Part shown: positions 17,067 to 25,425 of the stretch, piece after piece
Numbering within the stretch: position 1 is the first letter of the stretch
Layout of the letters: each line of letters starts with the position of its first letter
Source: Actinoplanes sp. TBRC 11911
GTDB taxonomy: Bacteria; Actinomycetota; Actinomycetes; Mycobacteriales; Micromonosporaceae
Reading direction: 5' to 3'
Assembly (NCBI RefSeq): GCF_012933445.1
Contig: NZ_JABBNC010000002.1
Location: forward strand, 1-64,000
DNA length: 64,000 nt
Notes under the pieces: generated by a model
The model's database searches: none
The model's input: the letters and a program-made list of their open reading frames with translations, nothing else
What the model was told of the DNA's origin: nothing
Translations under genes and position numbers: made by a program

Positions 17067-17453
17067 ATGCGAGCCATGGTGATCGACGATTCCCGCGCGA
17101 TGCGCATGATCCTCAAACGCATCGTCGAGAAGCTCAACTTCGAGGCGGTGGAGGCCGGCGACGGACGCGAGGCGCTGGACCGGCTCGAGGAGATGTCCGA
17201 GGTGCCGGAGCTGGCCCTCATCGACTGGAACATGCCCAACATGAACGGGCTCGAGTTCGTCACGCACGTCCGGGCCGACCCCCGGCTGCGGGAGATGACG
17301 CTGGTCATGGTCACCACCGAGAGCGAACAGAGCCAGATCGTCCGAGCGCTCGCCGCGGGCGCCCACGAGTACGTGATCAAGCCCTTCACCGAGGGCGCGA
17401 TGATCGAAAAGCTGGCCCTGCTGGGCCTCGTCCCGACCGGAGTGAACTCATGA
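17067..17453 (+). CDS. cheY: Single-domain response regulator (CheY-like 1)
   Basis: 128 aa receiver only. VIDDSRAMR supplies the acidic pair, the phospho-acceptor Asp is in LIDWNMPNMNG, and VMVTTES and YVIKPF supply the Thr and Lys. The NMPNMNG style is that of motor-binding CheY proteins. It follows cheR by 6 bp and overlaps the next gene by four bases (ATGA), which links this receiver to a CheX-like protein. Confidence 0.9.
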   Translation: MRAMVIDDSRAMRMILKRIVEKLNFEAVEAGDGREALDRLEEMSEVPELALIDWNMPNMNGLEFVTHVRADPRLREMTLVMVTTESEQSQIVRALAAGAHEYVIKPFTEGAMIEKLALLGLVPTGVNS

Positions 17454-17935
17454 GCGTCGAAGTCGAGGTCAACGAGAACGACCTCGCCGAGATGGTGGAG
17501 CAGGTCTGGTCGTCGTACCTGGATCCGGAGGGCCTCAACCCGCTGATCCCGACGTACGACCAGAATCAGCCCTCCGAGGTGCATTCCTCGGTCTCCATCA
17601 CCGGATCCTGGACCGGGCACGTCGTGTACGCGTCGTCCACCCTCGCGGCCAACCGGGCCGCCGCCGCCTTCCTCGCCATGGAAGTGGACGAGGTCTCGGT
17701 CGACGACATGTCGGACGTGCTCGGCGAACTAGCCAACATCATCGGCGGCAACGTCAAGGCCATGCTGCCGCCGGGCGCCCTCCTCTCGCTGCCCCAGGTC
17801 GTCCTGGCCCCGGAGAACACCACGATCTACCCGACCGCCGTACGGATCAGCGGGGTCTACGGCATCTGGGACGGCGAGCCGGTCTCCATCTCCATGTGGC
17901 ACAGCCGGTCCGACAACAAGGAGGTTGACGAATGA
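17450..17935 (+). CDS. CheX/CheC-like chemotaxis phosphatase
   Basis: 161 aa from ATG 17450, overlapping the preceding cheY by ATGA. The central segment DDMSDVLGELANIIGGNVKAMLPPG matches the CheC/CheX/FliY active-site helix pattern (E..N...G), with Glu and Asn positioned to dephosphorylate CheY-P. The surrounding sequence fits the CheX beta-sheet fold. There is no membrane segment. It lies between two CheY genes, overlapping both, which strongly suggests signal termination on one or both. Confidence 0.8.
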   Translation: MSVEVEVNENDLAEMVEQVWSSYLDPEGLNPLIPTYDQNQPSEVHSSVSITGSWTGHVVYASSTLAANRAAAAFLAMEVDEVSVDDMSDVLGELANIIGGNVKAMLPPGALLSLPQVVLAPENTTIYPTAVRISGVYGIWDGEPVSISMWHSRSDNKEVDE

Positions 17936-18294
17936 AGATCCTCATCGCCGATGACAGCCGGGTGATGCGCCAGATCGTGGTCCGCACGCTGCGCCAGGCC
18001 GGGTTCGGCGACCACGAGCTGATCGAGGCCAGCAACGGGCGCGAGGCCTTCGAGCTGACCACGTCGGAGAACCCGGACCTGGTGCTCTCCGACTGGAACA
18101 TGCCGGAGATGACCGGCATCGAGGTCCTGCGTCAGCTTCGCGCGGCCGGTAACGACATCAAATTCGGATTCGTCACGTCCGAGTGCACCCCGGAGATGAT
18201 GCAGGCGGCCGAGGCCGCCGGCTCACTCTTTTTCATCGTCAAGCCTTTCTCCGCTGAGCGATTCGATGAGGTCTTCGCTCCAATTCTGGGATGA
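17932..18294 (+). CDS. cheY: Single-domain response regulator (CheY-like 2)
   Basis: 120 aa. IADDSRVMRQI is the acidic pocket, LSDWNMPEMTG carries the acceptor Asp, and FVTSE and FIVKPF supply the Thr and Lys. It overlaps the CheX-like gene by ATGA and is followed after 7 bp by a second CheX-like candidate. This second receiver may bind the motor switch or act as a phosphate sink; the sequence does not decide between these. Confidence 0.9.
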   Translation: MKILIADDSRVMRQIVVRTLRQAGFGDHELIEASNGREAFELTTSENPDLVLSDWNMPEMTGIEVLRQLRAAGNDIKFGFVTSECTPEMMQAAEAAGSLFFIVKPFSAERFDEVFAPILG

Positions 18295-18301
18295 TTAAGA
18301 C

Positions 18302-18790
18302 ATGTCCGACGTATCGGTACTTCCTGGCACCCTGGCCGTACGCAACCTCTTCGAGGATCTGCTCGGCCGGGAGGTGACCGTCAGTCCCGGCGATCCGCTC
18401 TCCGCGGACGAGGTGAACACTTCGACGGTCGCCATCTTCACCGACACCGCACAGCAGATCTTCGCCGTTCTCGGCCTGGACCTGATCCTCTCGGCGAACG
18501 CCGGGGCGGCTCTCGGCCTGCTGCCGGCCGGAGCGGCGGAGGACAGCATCGACGAGAAGAAGCTCAACGCGAATCTCGCCGAGAACGTCTTCGAGCTGTG
18601 CAACGTGCTGACCAGCCTGCTGAACAAGGAGGGCGGCCCGCACGTCAAGCTGAACCACGTGGTCTACCCCGGCGAGCCGCTGCCCACCGACGCCCGGGCA
18701 CACCTGATGGCCCTCGGCCGGCGGGCCGACCTGTCGGTCGAGATCAACCGGTATGGAAAGGGAAAGTTCAGCCTTTCTCTCGCACCGTGA
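18302..18790 (+). CDS. Probable CheX/CheC-related protein, last gene of chemotaxis operon
   Basis: 162 aa with no confident family. Residues about 88-105 (NLAENVFELCNVLTSLLNKEG) resemble the CheX/CheC helix with an E..N core, and size and position match the CheX-like gene two genes upstream. It is cytosolic with no membrane segment. It follows cheY2 by 7 bp and is followed by a strong terminator, so it closes the operon. Either a second CheY-P phosphatase or a diverged non-catalytic partner is plausible. Confidence 0.7.
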   Translation: MSDVSVLPGTLAVRNLFEDLLGREVTVSPGDPLSADEVNTSTVAIFTDTAQQIFAVLGLDLILSANAGAALGLLPAGAAEDSIDEKKLNANLAENVFELCNVLTSLLNKEGGPHVKLNHVVYPGEPLPTDARAHLMALGRRADLSVEINRYGKGKFSLSLAP

Positions 18791-18807
18791 GACAACGAGT
18801 CCGTTCG

Positions 18808-18846
18808 GCGCGGGCCCGCCCTCTTCGGGGCGGGCCCGCGCTTTTT
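18808..18846 (+). terminator. Rho-independent terminator of the chemotaxis operon
   Basis: A perfect 14-bp stem (GCGCGGGCCCGCCC with its complement at 18828-18841), a 6-base loop, then TTTTT. It ends the chemotaxis operon and separates it from flgD. Confidence 0.92.
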
Positions 18847-18852
18847 CCGCCA

Positions 18853-18878
18853 CTAAGCAAAATCGCAACCTGGTCGAA
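18853..18878 (+). promoter_or_regulatory. Possible FliA-type promoter of flgD-flgE
   Basis: CTAA, 16 bp, GTCGAA, about 35 bp upstream of flgD and directly after the terminator. It differs by one base in each element from CTCA-N16-GCCGAA, so support is moderate. Confidence 0.45.
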
Positions 18879-18912
18879 CCTTAAGGAGAGCACCGAAGGA
18901 CAGGAGAGTGTG

Positions 18913-19545
18913 ATGACCGCACCGACCCCGGGCATCTCCGGAACGACCGGCGCCAATGCCGCCGCAGCCGCCGGGGCCGCCGCGCCGGCGAAGAAGCTCG
19001 CGGAAGCGTCGAAGGACTTCGGGGACAAGGACACCTTTCTGAAGCTCCTGGTCGCTCAGCTCAAATACCAGGACCCGAGCAAGCCCGCCGACTCGACCCA
19101 GTTCCTCGCTCAGACGGCGCAGTTCACTCAGGTCGAGAAGCTCGGCGACATCGCCGACATGCTCAAATCCCAGCGCATGGTCTCGGCCGCGTCACTGGTC
19201 GGCCAGAACGTCACATACATGGACGAGATGGGAGCGCGGCAGACCGGGACCATTTCGGCCGCCAAGCTCAACGGGGACAGCGAACCGATGCTGCGCATCG
19301 GGAACTCGGACGTGCTGCTGTCCAAGGTCATGGAAATCCAGGCAGCCGGGTCCGGCGCACCGGTCGCTGCAAATCCGGCGGCCGCGCAGGTCGCTGCGAA
19401 CCCGGCGGCCGCGCAGGTGGCTGCGAACCAAGCGGCCGCAGCCGCCGCTGCGAACCCAGCTGCCGCACCGGGCGCCGCGAAGCCGCCGGCCGCGAACTCG
19501 GGCGGCGCCGGGCCGACGTCCAGTGGCTCGGCCACCGGCGCCTGA
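18913..19545 (+). CDS. flgD: Flagellar hook cap / hook assembly protein FlgD
   Basis: 210 aa. The conserved N-terminal FlgD region is clear: DTFLKLLVAQLKYQDPSKPADSTQF at residues 37-61 and FTQVEKL. The usual C-terminal FnIII/Tudor domains are reduced: after about residue 150 the protein becomes an Ala/Pro tail with repeated AANPAAAQV units. FlgD caps the growing hook and is exported. AGGAG lies 6 bp before ATG 18913. It is followed by flgE 31 bp downstream. Confidence 0.92.
   Translation: MTAPTPGISGTTGANAAAAAGAAAPAKKLAEASKDFGDKDTFLKLLVAQLKYQDPSKPADSTQFLAQTAQFTQVEKLGDIADMLKSQRMVSAASLVGQNVTYMDEMGARQTGTISAAKLNGDSEPMLRIGNSDVLLSKVMEIQAAGSGAPVAANPAAAQVAANPAAAQVAANQAAAAAAANPAAAPGAAKPPAANSGGAGPTSSGSATGA
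19363..19480 (+). repeat. Ala-rich in-frame repeats in flgD tail
   Basis: Tandem units of about 27 bp encode AANPAAAQV two to three times, then degenerate Ala-rich sequence. They are specific to the C-terminal tail of FlgD, consistent with slippage in a low-complexity region. Confidence 0.65.
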
Positions 19546-19576
19546 TCCGCATTCCTCTCACCGCGAAGGACCTCTC

Positions 19577-20830
19577 ATGCTGCGCTCGCTCTACTCAGGC
19601 ATCAGCGGCCTGCACGCCCACCAGCAGATGATGGACGTAACCGGAAATAACATCGCAAACGTCAACACCGTGGGATATAAGGCCAGTACTGTCCAATTTC
19701 AGGACACGCTGAGTCAGATGCTCGGTGCCGCCGGTGCTCCGCAGAACGGACAGGGCGGGACGAACCCGGCGCAGGTCGGCCTCGGTGTCAAGAACAGCGG
19801 GATCATCTCCAACTTCGCCCAGGGCTCGCAGCAGACCACCGGGCGCTCCGGCGACATGATGATCCAGGGCGACGGCTTCTTCATCACGCGCAGCGGCAAC
19901 GAGATGATGTATACGCGGGCCGGGTCGTTCACCTTCGACGCGAACGGCCTGCTGGTCAGCGCGAGCGGCGAGCCGGTGCAGGGGTGGACCGCCAAGGACG
20001 GTGTCGTCAACGCGAGCGCCAAGCCGGACGACATCCGGATGCCGCTGGGCAGCACGATCGAGCCCAAGGCGACCGAGAAGATCACCCTCAAGGGCAACCT
20101 GAGCAGCGACGACATCCCGGACGGGAACCTGCCCAAGAACAGCGGCCTCGACTACAAGACCACGATCCCGGTCAAGGTGTACGACGCCCAGGGCGCGACC
20201 CACACGGTCGTGGCCGAGTTCGCGCGGACCGCCAACGACAACGCCACGCCGTCCAGCTCGACCTGGGACGTCAAGCTGATCGACGAGAAGGGGAACGACA
20301 TCTCCGGCGCCACCGGGCAGCTCGCGTTCGACGCCGGCAAGGCCACCGCCGCGTCGGCCCCCGACGGGATCATGGACATCGGCGGCTACAAGGTCGATGT
20401 AGCGGACATAACGTCATATTCCGGACTTACTGACGCCCGGGTGTTCGACACCGACGGGCAGGCGGCCGGCGCGCTGACCTCACTGTCCTACAGCGTCTCG
20501 GACACCGGCCAGATCCTCGGTGTCTACAGCAACGGGCGTAAAGAGGTGCTGGGTCAGGTCGCGATGGCCACCTTCAAGAACCCCGTCGGCCTGGAACGGG
20601 TCGGCGACTCCGGCTTCCGGGCCTCGGTCAACTCCGGCTACGCCCAGGTGGGCGTCCCCGGCAGCGCCGGCATGGGCTCGGTGGTCAGCGGCGCGCTGGA
20701 GATGTCGAACGTCGACCTCGCCCAGGAGTTCACCAACCTGGTCATCGCCCAGCGCGGCTTCCAGGCGAACTCCCGCATCATCACGACCTCCGACGAACTG
20801 CTCCAGGAGCTCGTCAGCATGAAGCGCTAG
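19577..20830 (+). CDS. flgE: Flagellar hook protein FlgE
   Basis: 417 aa. N-terminal rod/hook motif MLRSLYSGISGLHAHQQMMD followed by VTGNNIANVNTVGYKAS. The central FlgE D2-type region follows. The C-terminal motif SNVDLAQEFTNLVIAQRGFQ leads into NSRIITTSDELLQELVSMKR. It polymerises into the hook after export. ATG 19577 follows GAAGGA. No separate flgG or flgF is found in the window, so this is the only hook-type axial protein present. Confidence 0.96.
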   Translation: MLRSLYSGISGLHAHQQMMDVTGNNIANVNTVGYKASTVQFQDTLSQMLGAAGAPQNGQGGTNPAQVGLGVKNSGIISNFAQGSQQTTGRSGDMMIQGDGFFITRSGNEMMYTRAGSFTFDANGLLVSASGEPVQGWTAKDGVVNASAKPDDIRMPLGSTIEPKATEKITLKGNLSSDDIPDGNLPKNSGLDYKTTIPVKVYDAQGATHTVVAEFARTANDNATPSSSTWDVKLIDEKGNDISGATGQLAFDAGKATAASAPDGIMDIGGYKVDVADITSYSGLTDARVFDTDGQAAGALTSLSYSVSDTGQILGVYSNGRKEVLGQVAMATFKNPVGLERVGDSGFRASVNSGYAQVGVPGSAGMGSVVSGALEMSNVDLAQEFTNLVIAQRGFQANSRIITTSDELLQELVSMKR

Positions 20831-20851
20831 TAGTACCAGCAGACCGGCCGG

Positions 20852-20895
20852 CGGCCGGGGCGAGGCACCGCAGGGTGCCCGTCCCGGCCGTCTTC
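20852..20895 (+). terminator. Terminator-like hairpin after flgE
   Basis: Imperfect GC-rich inverted repeat (GGCCGGGGCGAGGCACC against GGTGCCCGTCCCGGCC, 4-base loop) just after the flgE stop, followed by TCTTCGT. It separates flgE from the flbD promoter. Confidence 0.6.
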
Positions 20896-20911
20896 GTATG
20901 AGGCGGGGCCT

Positions 20912-20963
20912 GCACCCGTAAGGCGACCGGATGGATCTCATCGGCAACCGACCCCCCGCCGAA
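20912..20963 (+). promoter_or_regulatory. TcrA-like box and FliA-type promoter of flbD-motAB-fliL
   Basis: The direct repeat GCACCCG-TAAG-GCGACCG (20912-20929) is followed after 7 bp by CTCA (20937-20940), 17 bp, GCCGAA (20958-20963). From memory, FliA promoters of Actinoplanes missouriensis are CTCA-N15-17-GCCGAA and the TcrA box is a GCA(A/C)CCG direct repeat with 4-bp spacing; both fit here. The first codon of flbD is about 65 bp downstream. Confidence 0.8.
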
Positions 20964-21027
20964 CAACCTTGTGTAAGCGGGCCACGGACGGCCCACCCAG
21001 CCAGGACACACCGACACCCAAGGATGG

Positions 21028-21312
21028 ATGCAAGTGATCCTCGTAACCCGCATCAACGGTGCCGTGTTCGCCCTGAACCCGGACCTGATCGAGCGCGCCG
21101 ACTGCACGCCCGACACGGTCATCACGCTGGTCGACGGGACAAAGTACGTCATCGCCGAGTCCGTGCCCGAGTTCATCGATTCAGTACGGCACTACCGCGC
21201 CTCGCTGATCTCGCAAGCGAGTCGCCTTGAGGCCGAGCCAACCTCCAACGCCCGGTTGTCGGACGACAGCCACGACGCCAAGGTGCTCCCGCTGCACCGG
21301 AAGGAAAGCTGA
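21028..21312 (+). CDS. flbD: FlbD-family flagellar protein
   Basis: 94 aa. Residues 2-60 match the FlbD family found in many Gram-positive flagellar operons (ILVTRINGAVFALNPDLIERADCTPDTVITLVDG, then KYVIAESVPEFIDSV). This is not the Caulobacter NtrC-like FlbD. Function is unknown; genes of this family usually precede motA, as here. The start could instead be GTG 21034, which fits the family N-terminus MILVTRLNG better; AAGGA at 21019-21024 could serve either. The stop overlaps motA ATG by one base. Confidence 0.88.
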   Translation: MQVILVTRINGAVFALNPDLIERADCTPDTVITLVDGTKYVIAESVPEFIDSVRHYRASLISQASRLEAEPTSNARLSDDSHDAKVLPLHRKES

Positions 21313-22103
21313 TGGATATCTCAACCATCGTCGGTGTAGTTGCCGGCCTCGTCATCATCTTCACCGTTCAGATCCTCGAAGGCGGTTCGCCCGCCTCCAT
21401 CATCCTGATCCCCTCGATGCTGCTGGTGTTCGGCGGCGCGTTCATGGCCGGTATGGCCGGCGGCGTGCTGAAGGACTCGACCGGAGCCGTCACCCAACTG
21501 AAGAAGGCGTTCCTGGCCAAGGTCACGCCGCCCACCAAGCTGGTGGACGACGTGGTGAAGCTGGCCGAGCAGGCCCGCCGCGAGGGTCTGCTGGCCCTCG
21601 AGGACGCGGTCAAGACGGTCGAGCACCCGTTCCTGAAGCGCGGCCTGCAGCTGGCGATCGACGGCACCGACCCGGATGAGCTGCACGACATCCTGCACGC
21701 CGAGATCGCCGCCAAGAAGAAGGCCGACAAGGCCGGCGCGAAGCTCTTCGAGAACATGGGCGGCTACGCCCCGACCATCGGCATCATCGGCACGGTCATG
21801 GGCCTCGTGCACGTGCTCGAGAACCTGAACAAGCCGGAGACGCTCGGTCACTCGATCTCCGCCGCGTTCGTCGCGACCCTCTGGGGCGTGCTCAGCGCCA
21901 ACGTCATCTGGCTGCCCGTCGCCGCCCGTCTCACCCGGCTCAGCGCCGTCGAGGCGGAGGAGATGGAACTGGTCGTCGACGGTGTCCTCGCCATCCAGGC
22001 CGGCTCGAACCCGCGCCTCGTTGCTCAGAAGCTCCGCAGCCTCCTCCCGCCGGACGAGGCCAAGAAGGCCGAGACGGCCGCTACCACTAAGAAGGCGGCA
22101 TAA
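21312..22103 (+). CDS. motA: Flagellar motor stator protein MotA
   Basis: 263 aa with four membrane segments: residues about 4-22 and 34-52, then after a cytoplasmic loop about 150-170 and 180-205. The loop holds the charged FliG-contact region, and segment 3 starts YAPTIGIIGTVMGLVHVL, the MotA signature. With MotB it forms the proton-conducting stator. GGAAAG precedes the ATG, and the gene is coupled to flbD and motB. Confidence 0.96.
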   Translation: MDISTIVGVVAGLVIIFTVQILEGGSPASIILIPSMLLVFGGAFMAGMAGGVLKDSTGAVTQLKKAFLAKVTPPTKLVDDVVKLAEQARREGLLALEDAVKTVEHPFLKRGLQLAIDGTDPDELHDILHAEIAAKKKADKAGAKLFENMGGYAPTIGIIGTVMGLVHVLENLNKPETLGHSISAAFVATLWGVLSANVIWLPVAARLTRLSAVEAEEMELVVDGVLAIQAGSNPRLVAQKLRSLLPPDEAKKAETAATTKKAA

Positions 22104-22106
22104 CCG

Positions 22107-23102
22107 ATGAGCGCAGGCGGGGGCAAGCGCAAAAAGCAGCATGAGGAGCACGAGGAGCACGTCAACCACGAGCGCTGGCTCGTGTCGTACGCCGACATGC
22201 TGACCCTGTTGTTCGTACTGTTCGTGGTTCTGTTCTCGATGTCCGACGTCAACATGAAGAAGTTCGCCCAGCTGGCCAACGGTCTGTCCGAGGGGTTCGG
22301 TGCGCAGAGCGCCGCGTTCCAGGGCAAGCAGGCCGTGCTGGAGGGCTCCGGCACCAACACCCAGATCGTGCAGATCGACCCGGGTGCCAGCAAGGGGGAC
22401 GGTAAGGCCGGCACTTCGGACATGACCGCCAAGGAGATCCAGGCGGTACAGAACGCGCTCGTGGCGCAGAGTCGTGCCAAGGGCCAGGCGGACGCTCAGG
22501 CGGCCGCCAAGGAAGCCGAAGACATGAAGAAGGTCGAGAACAAGATCTCCGACGCTCTCGCCAAGGAGAAGATGATCGGCTCGGTCAAGTTCACGATCGA
22601 CAAGCGTGGTCTCGTGGTCACCGTGGTGACCAACGAGGTGGTTTTCGCCGGCAACCGGGCCGATCTCCAGCCCGGTGGCGAGAAGATCCTCGACGCGATC
22701 GCACCGACCCTGGCGAAGCTGCCGAACAACATCGAGGTTGACGGCAACACCAACCAGTTGAAGGCCAAGACCACGTTCTACCCGAGCGGCTGGGAGCTGT
22801 CCGCGGCGCGGGCCTCGTCCACCGTCCGGTACCTGTCCGGACACGGCCTCGCCAAGAACCGGATGAGCGCGGTCGGGTTCTCCGACACCAAGCCGTTGAT
22901 CGACCCGGCCGACCCGCGGTCGGTCCAGATGAACCGCCGAGTGGACATCGTCGTCCTGACCACGCTCCCGGCCGACCAGGCAGCACTGCTGCCGGCCGCG
23001 GCGGGCGCCGACTCGAAGTTGCACACCGGTCAGACCACGGCCGAGGCCGAGGCTGCCCACAGCACCACCGAACCCACTTCCACCACCACCAAGCACGACT
23101 GA
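22107..23102 (+). CDS. motB: Flagellar motor stator protein MotB
   Basis: 331 aa. A His/Glu/Lys-rich cytoplasmic tail (1-22) is followed by one membrane helix with the proton-carrying Asp30 in SYADMLTLLFVLFVVLFSMS. The OmpA-like peptidoglycan-binding domain covers about 165-295 (NNIEVDGNTNQL, LSAARASSTVRYL, then MNRRVDIVVL). The charged N-terminus (HEEHEEHVNHERW) fits a proton-type motor. It starts 3 bp after motA. Confidence 0.96.
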   Translation: MSAGGGKRKKQHEEHEEHVNHERWLVSYADMLTLLFVLFVVLFSMSDVNMKKFAQLANGLSEGFGAQSAAFQGKQAVLEGSGTNTQIVQIDPGASKGDGKAGTSDMTAKEIQAVQNALVAQSRAKGQADAQAAAKEAEDMKKVENKISDALAKEKMIGSVKFTIDKRGLVVTVVTNEVVFAGNRADLQPGGEKILDAIAPTLAKLPNNIEVDGNTNQLKAKTTFYPSGWELSAARASSTVRYLSGHGLAKNRMSAVGFSDTKPLIDPADPRSVQMNRRVDIVVLTTLPADQAALLPAAAGADSKLHTGQTTAEAEAAHSTTEPTSTTTKHD

Positions 23103-23116
23103 CGAGAGGAGTTGCG

Positions 23117-23581
23117 ATGAGCGACAAGACCGAAGCCGCCGCCACCACCGAGGGCGCGCCGAAGAAGTCCAAGAAGATGCTGATGATCATTGTTATCGCC
23201 GCTGTCGTATTCCTCGGCGGTGGTGGGGGAGCGTTCTTCATGCTGAAGGGCGACTCGTCCAAGGCCGAGGCGGCGCCGAAGAAGGGCGTGGTCACCAAGC
23301 TCGACGACGCGCTGACGGTCAACCTGGCCGACGGTCACTACCTCAAGCTGAGCTTCTCGCTCCAGCAGACCGCCGACGCCGGCACCGAGAACGTGGACCC
23401 CAGCGAGGCCGTGAACCTGGCGATCGACGAGTACACCGGCATGAAGGTCGCCGAGCTCGCCACCGAGAAGGGCCGTGAAGAGGTCAAGACCGACCTGCTC
23501 AACAAGATCGTGAAGGCCTACACCGTGGACGGCACCAAAGAGGTCATGGACATCTACTACACGCAGTTCGTGACGCAGTAA
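23117..23581 (+). CDS. fliL: Flagellar basal body-associated protein FliL
   Basis: 154 aa. N-terminal cytoplasmic Lys-rich stretch, one membrane helix (about 20-42, MLMIIVIAAVVFLGGGGGAF), then the FliL domain with LTVNLADGHYLKLSFSLQQ and the end VMDIYYTQFVTQ. It encircles or stabilises the stator. It is the last gene of the flbD operon, closed by a hairpin. Confidence 0.94.
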   Translation: MSDKTEAAATTEGAPKKSKKMLMIIVIAAVVFLGGGGGAFFMLKGDSSKAEAAPKKGVVTKLDDALTVNLADGHYLKLSFSLQQTADAGTENVDPSEAVNLAIDEYTGMKVAELATEKGREEVKTDLLNKIVKAYTVDGTKEVMDIYYTQFVTQ

Positions 23582-23588
23582 TACCGAA

Positions 23589-23635
23589 ACGGACGGGCGG
23601 GTTCACCAACTGGTGGACCCGCCCGTCCGTGCTTT
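23589..23635 (+). terminator. Terminator-like hairpin after fliL
   Basis: Arms at 23589-23608 and 23611-23630 (GGACGGGCGGG pairing with CCCGCCCGTCC, one mismatch outside this core) just after the fliL stop, followed by GCTTTCG. The U-run is weak. Confidence 0.75.
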
Positions 23636-23644
23636 CGCCGGATT

Positions 23645-23695
23645 TAAACGGACATAAACGGCGCTCCGGCTCAGCCGTTCCGGAATCGAGCCGAT
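23645..23695 (+). promoter_or_regulatory. FliA-type promoter (with degenerate upstream repeat) of fliM operon
   Basis: CTCA (23670-23673), 16 bp, GCCGAT (23690-23695). The direct repeat TAAACGG at 23645-23651 and 23655-23661 occupies the same place as the TcrA-like boxes at other operons but is poorly matched and has a 10-bp period. GTG of fliM is 10 bp downstream of the -10, so the leader is very short. Confidence 0.65.
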
Positions 23696-23704
23696 GGGGA
23701 CGAC

Positions 23705-24673
23705 GTGACCAGTTCGTCCTCCGCGGTCTCGGCCGCACGCTCCCCGGGCAAGATCTCGCGCCGCGGCCAAGGCGGAGATCCGACCACGTACGACTTCCGG
23801 CGCCCCATCAAGCTCTCCCGTGAACATGTCCGGACGCTGCAGCTTGCTTTCGAGACGTACGCCCGTAGTTGCGGCACGCTGCTCACCACCCGGCTACGCG
23901 CGATCAGCAACGTGGGCGTGGCGTCGATCGAGCAGCTGAACTACGACGAGTACGTCGCCTCGCTCGCCAATCCCACGGTCCTCGCCGTGGTGACCCTCGA
24001 CCCGCTCCCGGGCACGGTCCTGGTGGAGATGTCGATGTCGGCGGCCATGACCGCTATCGATCACATGCTCGGCGGCCCGGGCGGACCCCAGCCGGAGCGT
24101 CCGCTGACCGAGGTCGAGATGCCCCTGCTGCGCGGCCTGCTGGAGCGGATGCTGGGCGAGCTGCGCTACGGCTTCGAGCAGCTGGTCGCCCTCTCGCCCA
24201 AGCTCAAGGACATCGAGTACAACGCGCAGTTCCTGCGCGCGCACGCGCCCGGCGACGCCTGCGTGATCGCCACCTTCGACGTCAAGATCGGCGCGGAAGA
24301 AACCTCGCACACGATCTGCCTGCCGTTCACCACGATCCTGCCGGTGCTGGAGAAGACCGAGACGGTCGTTCTCAGCGACGCCGAGCGGGCCAGCAAGGAT
24401 CTGGCGCTGCGCAACCTCACGATCGGACTTTCCGCGGCTCCGATCGACGTCGCGGTCCGATTCCAGCCCATCCGGATGCGTACCGATGACATCGTGGACC
24501 TACGTCCCGGAGACGTCGTGCCGCTCGGGCATCCGACCAGCCGGCCACTCGAGGTGATCGTCAACGAGACCGTTTTCGCCCATGCAGTTCCCGGTAATCA
24601 GGGGGCGCGGCTCGCGTGCCTCGTGGTGCCGGCCCCCAAGGAGCCCACTGCCAAGGAGTCTGGCCGCTCATGA
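23705..24673 (+). CDS. fliM: Flagellar motor switch protein FliM
   Basis: 322 aa. The N-terminal EIDxLL-type CheY-binding peptide is not obvious; the N-terminus is instead Ser/Arg-rich. The middle CheC-like domain has [17 protein letters not shown] and [13 protein letters not shown], then [18 protein letters not shown]. The C-terminal SpoA domain has [12 protein letters not shown]. It forms the C-ring with FliG and FliN and sets rotation direction. GTG start; the stop overlaps fliN by ATGA. Confidence 0.94.
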   Translation: MTSSSSAVSAARSPGKISRRGQGGDPTTYDFRRPIKLSREHVRTLQLAFETYARSCGTLLTTRLRAISNVGVASIEQLNYDEYVASLANPTVLAVVTLDPLPGTVLVEMSMSAAMTAIDHMLGGPGGPQPERPLTEVEMPLLRGLLERMLGELRYGFEQLVALSPKLKDIEYNAQFLRAHAPGDACVIATFDVKIGAEETSHTICLPFTTILPVLEKTETVVLSDAERASKDLALRNLTIGLSAAPIDVAVRFQPIRMRTDDIVDLRPGDVVPLGHPTSRPLEVIVNETVFAHAVPGNQGARLACLVVPAPKEPTAKESGRS

Positions 24674-25419
24674 CCGCGCCCACCATCACCGCTCCGCAGC
24701 TCGCCCTCGCCCGGACCGCCGCCGAGGCCGCCCTGGCCGTCCTGCCGACCAGTCGGCCACTCGCGGCCGGTGACCCGATCAGCGCCACCCCTGATGTCCT
24801 GACCGAGGGACAAGCGGTCACCGCCCGATTCAGCGGCGCGGCGGCCGGGGAGGTCGTCGTGGTGGTCGGCCAGGATCTCGCGGACGCGCTCAAGGAGAGT
24901 CCGATCGGCGAGCTGGACCTGACCGCCGCGGTCCGCCCGGCGCTGGAGGCCGCGGCGCGCGCGTTCGGGCCGGTCGTGCTCGACCCCGGCACGGTCATGG
25001 AACCCGGTGTCGCGTTGAGCGCGCTCGCCGCCAAGGACGACTCGGTGGCGGTGCCGCTGGTCGAGGGCGCGGAGGTCCGCGCGGTGCTGGCGCTCGCGCT
25101 GAGCCCGTGGCCGACCGAGAACCCGTCCGGGGCGGCCGGCGTGGCCCGGCGCGAACCGCAGGTCTCGCTGCGCGGCGGGCTGGACATGCTGCACGACGTC
25201 GAGATGGAGGTGTCGGCCGAGCTCGGGCGCACCCGGATGGCCGTACGGGAGCTTCTGACGTTGAATCCCGGCGCGATCGTCGAGCTCGACCGGGCCGCCG
25301 GCAGCCCCGCCGACCTGCTTGTCAACGGCCGGCTGATCGCGCGGGGCGAGGTGGTCGTGATCGACGAGAACTTCGGCATCCGGATCACCGAGATCGTCTC
25401 CCCGGCCGTCGAGGGGTAA
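24670..25419 (+). CDS. fliN: Flagellar motor switch protein FliN (long, FliY-like)
   Basis: 249 aa, about twice the usual FliN length. The C-terminal SpoA domain (about 170-245) is typical: [33 protein letters not shown], then [28 protein letters not shown]. The N-terminal 160 residues contain a weak CheC-like arrangement ([16 protein letters not shown]) as in FliY, without an obvious intact phosphatase motif. It is a C-ring component, translationally coupled to fliM by ATGA. Confidence 0.92.
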   Translation: MTAPTITAPQLALARTAAEAALAVLPTSRPLAAGDPISATPDVLTEGQAVTARFSGAAAGEVVVVVGQDLADALKESPIGELDLTAAVRPALEAAARAFGPVVLDPGTVMEPGVALSALAAKDDSVAVPLVEGAEVRAVLALALSPWPTENPSGAAGVARREPQVSLRGGLDMLHDVEMEVSAELGRTRMAVRELLTLNPGAIVELDRAAGSPADLLVNGRLIARGEVVVIDENFGIRITEIVSPAVEG

Positions 25420-25425
25420 GCGGCC

